This document shows, piece by piece, positions 22,204-29,194 of a stretch of 31,088 nt of DNA. The notes below the pieces were generated by a model. The model ran no database searches and had not been told where the DNA came from. It saw only the letters and a program-made list of their open reading frames with translations. Origin of the DNA: Verrucomicrobiales bacterium (GTDB lineage Bacteria > Verrucomicrobiota > Verrucomicrobiia > Verrucomicrobiales > DEV007); contig JACETS010000004.1 in the NCBI GenBank assembly GCA_013911195.1, positions 1-31,088 on the forward strand, given 5' to 3'. The stretch's first letter is position 1. Each line of letters begins with the position of its first letter. Both the position numbers and the translations under genes were made by a program.

Positions 22204-23643
22204 ATGCAAACAACGATCATAGTTCTTTTACTATCTCTGATCGTTATATGTTTATTTTACATATCAAAATATCGAAAGATAACAAAACATCTAGAGAGAC
22301 AGCGACTAGATATTGAAACTGAGGAATTAAGGATGTTTGATTTTCTTCACACCCTCGGTGAGACACTAACACAAGAAGGCGGTACTAATCCCAGAACACT
22401 ATACAGAACAATAGTTAGAGGGGCCGCCATGGTTGTTGAGGCCCATGGAGCATCATTGTATTTAGTCGACAAAACGAACGACAAACTAGTCTCACAATAC
22501 CAAAGTGAGGCTTGCCCAATATTAATTCCTGTTCCAAAGCATATCGCTGAACAAGCAAAATTAACTCCTAACACGATTAATAGTTATAAAAGACTTACTA
22601 GCGTAGGGAAAAATTGGGGACCGTTCGGAGAAGCTTTATCACAAAAGAAAACAATTAAAATTAATAATCTCGTTGAGAACCCTCATTTCGAAAGCGCAGA
22701 TCAAAATACTCATGAAGGAGTCTCCGCTGTGATTGCTCCACTTATCTATGGTGGTAAAGAATTAGGAATCTTAGCAATCGCTAATAATTCTGATTCTGAT
22801 AAGTTTAGTGAAAATGACTTCGAAGTTTTCCAATCAATGGCCGAACAATCATCATTCGCTCTTGGAAACTCAATAATTCATCGAGAAGCGATGGAGAAAA
22901 AAAATCTTGAAAATGAACTTAATACCGCCAGTGAAGTTCAAAGAATACTACTTCCATCAAAGGCCCCAAACTTGGATGGCTATTTGATAAGTGGATTAAA
23001 CGTTCCAGCTAAAATTGTTAGTGGAGATTACTATGATTATTTCAAAATTGATGAAAAAAGGCTAGGAATTGTTATCGCTGATGTTTCTGGAAAAGGCGTG
23101 CCTGCATCTCTAATTACAGCCATGTGTCGTAGTGTTGTAAGAGCGAACGCCATCAATAATTATTGCCCTGCTGAGGTACTAAAAAAAGTTAACCGTCAAC
23201 TATTTCCAGATATCCGAGAGGATATGTTTGTTAGTTTAGCTTATCTCATAATTGAGGCTAATTCTGCAAAAATAAAAATTGCTAGGGCTGGACATGATGC
23301 CCCACTTCATTATTCCTCAAAAACACAAAATATAAATCCAATCAATTCTCCAGGAATCGCTATCGGTATTGATTCTGGAGATGTCTTTGACAAGAGTATC
23401 CAATCTATGGAATTAAATGTCGAGGCAGGTGACATTTTGTTACTTTATACCGATGGCGTTAATGAGGCCTCAGATATAAGAGGAGAGGAATTCGGGACAG
23501 ATCGTCTTAATGAAATTCTTGCTAATACATCTAATCTAGGGGCTGAAAAAGTCGTTAAAGCGATCGAAAATGAGGTCATTTCTTTTTCAGGAGATGTGCC
23601 CCAAAATGATGATATTACTTTAATAGCAGTAGAGAAAATTTGA
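22204..23643 (+). CDS. GAF-PP2C (RsbU/SpoIIE-type) serine/threonine phosphatase
   Basis: This type dephosphorylates STAS antagonists in partner-switching signalling. The 479-residue protein has one N-terminal membrane helix (about 3-23), a GAF sensor domain (about 55-225; ASLYLVDKTNDKLVS, APLIYGGKELGILAIANN), a coiled-coil linker with the usual EVQRILLPSKAP, and a PP2C_SIG domain (about 255-478). Metal-binding aspartates appear in GDYYDYF, IADVSGKGVPASL, LLLYTDGVNEA and PQNDDITLIAV, so it should be active. The signal sensed by the GAF domain is unknown. It is translated just after the STAS gene (13 bases), which identifies its likely substrate. The grpE-dnaJ stress operon follows. Confidence 0.92.
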   Translation: MQTTIIVLLLSLIVICLFYISKYRKITKHLERQRLDIETEELRMFDFLHTLGETLTQEGGTNPRTLYRTIVRGAAMVVEAHGASLYLVDKTNDKLVSQYQSEACPILIPVPKHIAEQAKLTPNTINSYKRLTSVGKNWGPFGEALSQKKTIKINNLVENPHFESADQNTHEGVSAVIAPLIYGGKELGILAIANNSDSDKFSENDFEVFQSMAEQSSFALGNSIIHREAMEKKNLENELNTASEVQRILLPSKAPNLDGYLISGLNVPAKIVSGDYYDYFKIDEKRLGIVIADVSGKGVPASLITAMCRSVVRANAINNYCPAEVLKKVNRQLFPDIREDMFVSLAYLIIEANSAKIKIARAGHDAPLHYSSKTQNINPINSPGIAIGIDSGDVFDKSIQSMELNVEAGDILLLYTDGVNEASDIRGEEFGTDRLNEILANTSNLGAEKVVKAIENEVISFSGDVPQNDDITLIAVEKI

Positions 23644-23722
23644 TTTTTTTTCGTTAAGGGCTTTATAGCTATCGAACATTTGCTGGCTATATTATCGAAT
23701 AAGCTATTAATGAATACAATTC

Positions 23723-24343
23723 ATGAGTGATAAAAAGACACCCCCTAAAACTGAAAAAGATTCTGAGAGTACTGACATAGAATCCGATATCGAAGAAGTT
23801 GAATCAAGTAATGTCAATGAATCTGATGATATGAATTCCGATTCATCTGAAGAAATCATTTTAGATCCACTGGAGGAATCAACAAAAGAAGCCGCACACT
23901 GGAAAGACCTGGCAGCAAGAAATCAAGCTGAATTAGATAACTATAGAAAAAGAATGGCTCGAGAAAAAAGTGATGCCATCAAATTTGCTAACGGAAGTTT
24001 ACTATCCGAACTTCTTCCAGTGATTGATAGTTTTCAAATGGGTCTAACTGCAGCGATTAATGAGGATCCAGATTCCATTATTAGTAAAGGGATGGAAATG
24101 GTACAAAAACAATTAGAAGAGTTTTTCTCATCTCAAGGAGCCGTAGCTATTTCTTCAGTCGGTAATGAGTTTGATCCTAATCTTCATGAGGCCATTTCAC
24201 AAGAATCAAGCGATGAAGTTCCAAATGGTCATATCATTACTGAAATCAGGAAAGGTTACACCCTTAATGATCGCTTGTTGAGGGCAGCTAATGTAATTGT
24301 TTCAAAGGGTCCAGAATCTGCGGACAACGAAAATGATTCATAA
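23723..24343 (+). CDS. grpE: Nucleotide exchange factor GrpE
   Basis: GrpE releases ADP from DnaK in the Hsp70 chaperone cycle. The 206-residue protein has an acidic, Ser/Asp/Glu-rich disordered N-terminus (about 1-50), a long coiled-coil helix (about 52-95: WKDLAARNQAELDNYRKRMA, then REKSDAIKFANGSLLSELLPV) and the C-terminal beta domain with GNEFDPNLHEAISQES, GHIITEIRKGYTLNDRLLR and AANVIVSKG. These are the family's signature stretches. The upstream region has no CIRCE (HrcA) element that I can see. It is followed by dnaJ after 57 bases; dnaK is not in this window. Confidence 0.97.
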   Translation: MSDKKTPPKTEKDSESTDIESDIEEVESSNVNESDDMNSDSSEEIILDPLEESTKEAAHWKDLAARNQAELDNYRKRMAREKSDAIKFANGSLLSELLPVIDSFQMGLTAAINEDPDSIISKGMEMVQKQLEEFFSSQGAVAISSVGNEFDPNLHEAISQESSDEVPNGHIITEIRKGYTLNDRLLRAANVIVSKGPESADNENDS

Positions 24344-24400
24344 ATGAATCCCTTTTGTTTAATCATTTATATTTTGGGAATTTAATAAAAAATTATTGTA

Positions 24401-25537
24401 ATGTCTAAACGTGATTACTATGAAATTCTTGGAGTATCCAAGGATGCTAGTTCATCAGAAATTAAGAAAGCTTATCGAAAAGCTGCGGTAAAGCATCATC
24501 CGGATAAGAACCCTGACGATCCAGCCGCAGAGGAGAGGTTCAAAGAAGCAGGAGAAGCGTATGAGGTTCTAAGTGATGATCAGAAGAGAGCCGCCTATGA
24601 TCGTTACGGGCACTCAGCTTTTTCAAACCAAGGCGGAGGTGGAAGAGGAGTTGATCCTTTTGACGTATTCAAAGAGGTCTTTGGTGGTAGCGGAGGTGGA
24701 GGTGGAGGAATTTTCGAGGAACTATTTGGTGGTGGAGGTGGAAGAAGGGGAAGAAAAGTCAATAATCGCGGTTCTGATTTGCGGTATGATCTAGAAATAA
24801 CACTGGAAGAAGCCGCAAAAGGTACAATCAAAGAGCTAGAATTGGCAAAACCTGTTACATGTAAGGAATGTGATGGGTCAGGATCTATAGGGAGTGCTGG
24901 AAGTTCAGTGTGCTCAACATGTGATGGTCATGGACAAGTCATTTCATCACGAGGATTCTTTCAGGTACAACAAACCTGTCCGGATTGTGATGGAACTGGG
25001 CAAATTATTAAGAATCCGTGTCCGAAATGTCGTGGCGAAGGCAGAACCGAAGAATTGACTAGAATTAAATTAAAAGTTCCTGCAGGAATCGCTAATGGAT
25101 CAAGAATTAGATCATCTGGGAATGGGGAAGCAGGAATAAGAGGTGGGTCACCAGGAGATCTTTATGTAGTTATTCATATTGCAAAACACGATATTTTCGA
25201 AAGAGAAGAAAATGATCTTTATTGTGAGGTGCCTATTCCATTTTCGACTGCTACTTTAGGAGGAGAACTTGAAGTTCCGACATTAGAGGGTAAAGCATCA
25301 ATTAAAATTCCTCCAGGCACTCAAAGCTCGACTGTTTTTAGATTACGAGATCGTGGTGTTAAATTTCTCAATTCAAATGAACGAGGCGATCTTCACGTTC
25401 AGCTTCAAGTAGAAGTACCAATAAAGCTTAACAAAGAACAAAAGGACATACTGAACCAGTTTTCCGATTCGATAGGAAAGAAAAATTCTCCTATCAGAGA
25501 AAGCTTTTTTGAAAAAGCTAAACGTTTTTTTAAATAA
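24401..25537 (+). CDS. dnaJ: Chaperone DnaJ (Hsp40, type I)
   Basis: DnaJ delivers unfolded clients to DnaK and stimulates its ATPase. The 378-residue protein has every class I part: the J domain (about 1-70) with the HPD motif in VKHHPDKNPDD, a Gly/Phe-rich region (about 75-125) with long glycine runs, a zinc-finger domain with four CxxCxGxG repeats (CKECDGSG, CSTCDGHG, CPDCDGTG, CPKCRGEG; about 150-215), and the C-terminal substrate-binding domains (LYVVIHIAKHDIFEREENDL, GDLHVQLQVEVP). The length is typical. It is followed by rsmE after 14 bases. Confidence 0.98.
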   Translation: MSKRDYYEILGVSKDASSSEIKKAYRKAAVKHHPDKNPDDPAAEERFKEAGEAYEVLSDDQKRAAYDRYGHSAFSNQGGGGRGVDPFDVFKEVFGGSGGGGGGIFEELFGGGGGRRGRKVNNRGSDLRYDLEITLEEAAKGTIKELELAKPVTCKECDGSGSIGSAGSSVCSTCDGHGQVISSRGFFQVQQTCPDCDGTGQIIKNPCPKCRGEGRTEELTRIKLKVPAGIANGSRIRSSGNGEAGIRGGSPGDLYVVIHIAKHDIFEREENDLYCEVPIPFSTATLGGELEVPTLEGKASIKIPPGTQSSTVFRLRDRGVKFLNSNERGDLHVQLQVEVPIKLNKEQKDILNQFSDSIGKKNSPIRESFFEKAKRFFK

Positions 25538-25551
25538 TAATCTTAATTTAA

Positions 25552-26289
25552 ATGCCCAGATTCTTCATAAATCCTGAATTATGGGATACTGATGATTTGA
25601 AGCTTGAGGGTGATGAATTTCACCATTGTATTAATGTGTTAAGATTACAAGAAGGTGACCCAATAATTATCTTCAATGGCCAAGGGTTAGAAATGGAAAC
25701 AACAATAAATTCTGTTTCAAAGAAAATCGCTTATCTCAATGGCCAAGAACAGAAGCAATCGCCATCAGCAAAAACAAAAATTGCATTAGGACAAGCCATT
25801 CCGAAAGGAAAGAATATGGACCTTATAATTGAAAAGGCGACTGAGCTAGGCGCAAACCAGATTTATCCTATTATTTCAGAAAGAACCATCATCAGACTAA
25901 ACCAGAGAGAAAGCATCAAGAAACAGGAGAAATGGCAGCGGGTTGCCATAGAAGCATGTAAACAATCTGGGCAGAATTGGTTACCTAAAGTGAATCAACC
26001 TCAAAAAATTTCATCTATTTTAGATTCAACTTTTAAAAAATTTGACCTGGTTTTAATCGCATCACTCCAAGATGGTGCTGAACACTTAAAAAGTATTTTA
26101 TCAAAAATCGGTAATAAAAACCTCGAATCTGTTTTTCTCTTAATTGGTCCAGAAGGAGACCTCACTCCTTCAGAAACCAATAAAATTATAGAAGCTGGCG
26201 CCAAACCAATGACGCTCGGCCCTATAACTCTTAGATCCGAGACAGCAGCTATCTATGCAATAAGCATAATAGCTCATGAACTTTTTTAG
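25552..26289 (+). CDS. rsmE: 16S rRNA (uracil-1498-N3)-methyltransferase
   Basis: RsmE methylates U1498 of 16S rRNA in the assembled 30S subunit using S-adenosylmethionine; it belongs to the knotted SPOUT class. The 245-residue product has the N-terminal PUA-like domain (about 1-70; EFHHCINVLRLQEGDPIIIF) and the SPOUT domain with ALGQAIPKGKNMDLIIEKAT, EACKQSGQNWLP, LLIGPEGDLTPSE and LGPITLRSETAA, all diagnostic. It follows dnaJ by 14 bases, a linkage seen in many bacteria. It ends six bases before the convergent DUF1080 gene. Confidence 0.96.
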   Translation: MPRFFINPELWDTDDLKLEGDEFHHCINVLRLQEGDPIIIFNGQGLEMETTINSVSKKIAYLNGQEQKQSPSAKTKIALGQAIPKGKNMDLIIEKATELGANQIYPIISERTIIRLNQRESIKKQEKWQRVAIEACKQSGQNWLPKVNQPQKISSILDSTFKKFDLVLIASLQDGAEHLKSILSKIGNKNLESVFLLIGPEGDLTPSETNKIIEAGAKPMTLGPITLRSETAAIYAISIIAHELF

Positions 26290-26295
26290 AGCGGA

Positions 26296-27276
26296 TTATT
26301 TTTTCACCACCCAAACGTTATTAAAACGGACTGGGTTACCATGATTTTGGAAAAAAACTGGACCAGGTTGCGGACCCTCTTTCATCGGGGATGCAGTCGT
26401 AGCGTGATCACAAACCGTCTCATCGTGGATAAGAACTCCATTATGAAGAACAGTCATTTTTGCATTAGCAATTTTCTTTCCGTCTTCAAACTTAGCTGCA
26501 GTGAAATCCACGTCATAGGTTTGCCAAGTTAGTGGAGGAAAACACATATTAAATGCGGGGGCTTTTGTTGAGTAAATACCACCACATTCATTATGCTGAC
26601 CTTCTAGACCAAAAGAATCAAGAACTTGAACTTCGTATCGACCATGAGCATAAAATCCACTATTCCCACGTCCCTGTCCTCGGGCTTTTGGTTTATAAGG
26701 GGTTCTAAATTCAAAATGAATTTTAAAGTCACCAAAAGTTTGGTTACTGGTACAACCTTCCATTAAAAATCCATCTTCGCTGACTCGACCACCTTTCCAG
26801 AGATCGGCTCCATGCTCCTTGCCGTCAAAAAGGATAACCGCTCCCTCAGGTGGCTTCATTCCCAACGTTGAGCTCTTCCTAATTAGTCTTTTTAAACTTC
26901 CAACTTTTTCTCCATCAGATGTCACATGCATAACTTCATCTTTTAAAGAAACTTTGAGCCCGTTAGCCATTTCAAATGAAGTCTTTCCATCTACAGTTTG
27001 ACCCTTACCACGGACTCTGTTTTCTTTGTCTCCATCCCATCCGGCTCCTGGTAATCCACCTGGATAACCAACTACATCAAATTTTCCATCACCCAAGGCG
27101 ATAATCTGAGCTCCAGCTTTTCCCCCTTGAACTTCACCGGCATATTCACCCTGTATAGCATAATCTGCATCTACTTTGGAAGGATCGGTATAAGTACCAC
27201 CCTTAGATGGTGCAGAAATTAAAGATGTATTAAGGGCTAAGCTTAAGGAAATAATTATGAAATTCTTTCTTTTCAT
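26296..27276 (-). CDS. Secreted DUF1080 protein (3-keto-disaccharide hydrolase family)
   Basis: DUF1080 has a concanavalin-like fold and is abundant in Verrucomicrobiota and Planctomycetota; characterised relatives act on 3-keto-glycosides. The 326-residue protein has a signal peptide (about 1-22, ending SLISA), an N-terminal beta-rich segment (about 30-145; GEYAGEVQGGKAGAQIIALG), and the DUF1080 domain (about 150-326) with ILFDGKEHGADLWKGG, DFKIHFEFRTPYKP, GNSGFYAHGRYEVQVLDSFG, TWQTYDVDFTAAKF, VFFQNHGNPVRFNNVWV. It diverges from the sugar dehydrogenase gene across 62 bases, consistent with joint control in carbohydrate use. The exact substrate is unknown. Confidence 0.88.
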   Translation of the reverse strand: MKRKNFIIISLSLALNTSLISAPSKGGTYTDPSKVDADYAIQGEYAGEVQGGKAGAQIIALGDGKFDVVGYPGGLPGAGWDGDKENRVRGKGQTVDGKTSFEMANGLKVSLKDEVMHVTSDGEKVGSLKRLIRKSSTLGMKPPEGAVILFDGKEHGADLWKGGRVSEDGFLMEGCTSNQTFGDFKIHFEFRTPYKPKARGQGRGNSGFYAHGRYEVQVLDSFGLEGQHNECGGIYSTKAPAFNMCFPPLTWQTYDVDFTAAKFEDGKKIANAKMTVLHNGVLIHDETVCDHATTASPMKEGPQPGPVFFQNHGNPVRFNNVWVVKK

Positions 27277-27338
27277 TGTTTGTCGGTTTATTTTTTATTA
27301 TTATTACTATATTGAACAGATCTTAAACCTTAGTTGCA

Positions 27339-28514
27339 ATGCAAATATTCTTTCATTTATTAAAATTTATCGCCATAGCCTGCTTATTCACTTCATTTTC
27401 AGGAGCCGCACCAAAAGCTAAATTCGTAGTAGCTTATCCAAATTTAAAGATAAAAAAACCTGTTTGGGTCAGTTCACTACCCGGAACTGATAAAGAACTA
27501 ATCGTTTCGCAAATGGGTACGATTCACGAATTACCAAAAAGCAGAAATGCAAAATCTGCCGATATCTGGTTCGATATGACCTCTAGAGTTCAAATCGACA
27601 AGGACTTTGAGGAAGGACTCTTAGGATTAATATTTCATCCAAATCACAAATCGAATGGTAAGTTCTATGTTTACTACTCTAGACAGAATCCCAAAAGATC
27701 CATTCTCTCTGAATTTGTAACAAAAAATGGCAAACCTGATCCAACCAGTGAGAGAATTATCCTCGAAATCAATCAGCCCTTTTGGAATCACGATTCAGGA
27801 CAACCAACTTTTGGGCCTGATGGCTATCTTTATCTTTCTACTGGCGATGGAGGCAAGGGAAACGATCCATTGCTTACTTCCCAAAATCTTTTCTCCTTAC
27901 TGGGTAAAGTGTTGAGGATTGATGTCGATAGCAAATCTGGGGACCTTGAGTACGGAATTCCTGAGGACAACCCTTTTGTCAATGCTCCAGGTAAAAGACC
28001 AGAAATATGGTCATATGGAATGCGTAATCCTTGGGGATTACACTTTGATAAGAAAAACCGCCTTTGGTGTGCTGATGTTGGACAGGCCCTGTGGGAAGAA
28101 ATCAATCTAATTGTTAAAGGTGGAAATTACGGATGGAGTTATCGCGAAGGAGCACATGAATTTCCTTTGAATCGAAATCCTGAATTAGTTACAGAAAAAG
28201 GAAAAGACCCGGTCAAACTTATCGACCCTGTTCATGAATATGGTCATGCCTATGGAATTAGCATTACCGGTGGTGTTGTTTATGGTGGCGATTTATTTCC
28301 TCAGCTTAAAGATCATTACGTTTACGGAGATTGGGGGTCCGGATTTGTTTGGGGGCTTAAGCTAAATGAAAAAGGTGAAAAGACTGCAAATGTTGTCCTA
28401 AAGGAAAGAAACCCAGCGAAAGGCACCTTCAAACCCACTGCGTTTGTTGAGCGTCCGGATGGCGAATTATGGATTCTTTCATGGGACGGAAAAATCTATG
28501 AAATGGCTAAGTGA
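27339..28514 (+). CDS. Secreted PQQ-dependent sugar dehydrogenase (glucose/sorbosone dehydrogenase fold)
   Basis: Members of this six-bladed propeller family oxidise aldoses in the periplasm using PQQ. The 391-residue protein has a signal peptide (about 1-23) and then the propeller with LLGLIFHPNHKSNGKFYVYY, GPDGYLYLSTGDGGKGNDP, LLGKVLRIDVD, IWSYGMRNPWGLHFD, CADVGQALWEEINLIVKGGN and YGWSYREGAHEFP, all family hallmarks. The end, VYGDWGSGFVWGL, is typical of verrucomicrobial members. Whether it really binds PQQ or oxidises another sugar is not shown by the sequence. Its stop codon directly abuts that of the convergent rdgB. Confidence 0.88.
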   Translation: MQIFFHLLKFIAIACLFTSFSGAAPKAKFVVAYPNLKIKKPVWVSSLPGTDKELIVSQMGTIHELPKSRNAKSADIWFDMTSRVQIDKDFEEGLLGLIFHPNHKSNGKFYVYYSRQNPKRSILSEFVTKNGKPDPTSERIILEINQPFWNHDSGQPTFGPDGYLYLSTGDGGKGNDPLLTSQNLFSLLGKVLRIDVDSKSGDLEYGIPEDNPFVNAPGKRPEIWSYGMRNPWGLHFDKKNRLWCADVGQALWEEINLIVKGGNYGWSYREGAHEFPLNRNPELVTEKGKDPVKLIDPVHEYGHAYGISITGGVVYGGDLFPQLKDHYVYGDWGSGFVWGLKLNEKGEKTANVVLKERNPAKGTFKPTAFVERPDGELWILSWDGKIYEMAK

Positions 28515-29138
28515 TTAGCGATCATAACTACCACTGGATAACCATTTTTTTAAAGCATTGAGAGCTCTACCTCTGTGGCTCATTGAATTTTTAACCTCTA
28601 AAGGTAATTCAGCAAAAGTACTCTCGAAGCCTTCAGGAATGAAAATCGAATCATACCCAAATCCATGATCTCCTTTCTCAACATCACTTATTACTCCATG
28701 AACTGAACCCTCGAATTTTGCCAATTTACTTTTTCCTTTAACTAGTATCATTACGCACCTAAAAGAAGCCGACCAATCTAACATATCAGGGTCCTCGTCC
28801 TTTAATTCTTTCAATAGTTTCTTACGATTTTCTGAATCAGAGGCGTTTTCACCTGCATAACGAGCGGAAAAAACTCCTGGCCGACCATTTAATGCACTAA
28901 CTTCAAGTCCTGAATCATCTGACAAAACCCACGAAGAATCACCTAAATAATTCCCTACTGCAATCGCCTTTAAAGCCGCATTATCTTCAAATGTTGATCC
29001 AGTTTCAGGAATTTCCCCTATTTCAGGATATGATTGTAAATCATCAATAGATTTTATAAAAGGATCTAATAATTTGCGAATCTCCTCGGTTTTGTGAGTA
29101 TTACCAGTTGCAATGACCAAACGATTAATTTCATTCAT
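28515..29138 (-). CDS. rdgB: XTP/dITP diphosphatase (RdgB/HAM1 family)
   Basis: The enzyme removes deaminated purine nucleotides (dITP, XTP) from the pool, giving the monophosphate and pyrophosphate, and so protects DNA. The 207-residue protein shows the family motifs: VIATGNTHKTEEIRKLL (about 8-24), SDDSGLEVSALNGRPGVFSA, RYAGENASDSENRKKLL, HGFGYDSIFIPEG and MSHRGRALNAL. The ATG is at 29136-29138. It diverges from leuS across 56 bases and abuts the sugar dehydrogenase gene at its 3' end with no gap. It is complete and of normal length. Confidence 0.96.
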   Translation of the reverse strand: MNEINRLVIATGNTHKTEEIRKLLDPFIKSIDDLQSYPEIGEIPETGSTFEDNAALKAIAVGNYLGDSSWVLSDDSGLEVSALNGRPGVFSARYAGENASDSENRKKLLKELKDEDPDMLDWSASFRCVMILVKGKSKLAKFEGSVHGVISDVEKGDHGFGYDSIFIPEGFESTFAELPLEVKNSMSHRGRALNALKKWLSSGSYDR

Positions 29139-29153
29139 AGTTTAACTGCTGCA

Positions 29154-29182
29154 TTAAATAAGTACGATCTTACGAATATAAT
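29154..29182 (+). promoter_or_regulatory. Candidate promoter of leuS
   Basis: A perfect -10 TATAAT (29177-29182) lies 17 bases after a TTAAAT -35-like hexamer (29154-29159), inside the 56-base region between rdgB and leuS. Only 12 bases separate the -10 from the leuS ATG, so the transcript would have a leader of about five bases, nearly leaderless. Confidence 0.5.
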
Positions 29183-29194
29183 ACCTCTAATCTC

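Noticed and set aside
23644..23722. Possible CIRCE or other heat-shock operator before grpE
   Set aside because: The TTAGCACTC-N9-GAGTGCTAA pattern is not there and no strong sigma32-like promoter could be defined.
24335..24350. Palindrome gattcat-aa-atgaatc after grpE
   Set aside because: The loop is too short for a good RNA hairpin and no U-tract follows; it overlaps the stop codon and may be chance in AT-rich DNA.
24620..24780. GGTGGAGG-rich tandem repeats inside dnaJ
   Set aside because: They simply encode the Gly-rich linker normal for DnaJ and are not a separate repeat element.
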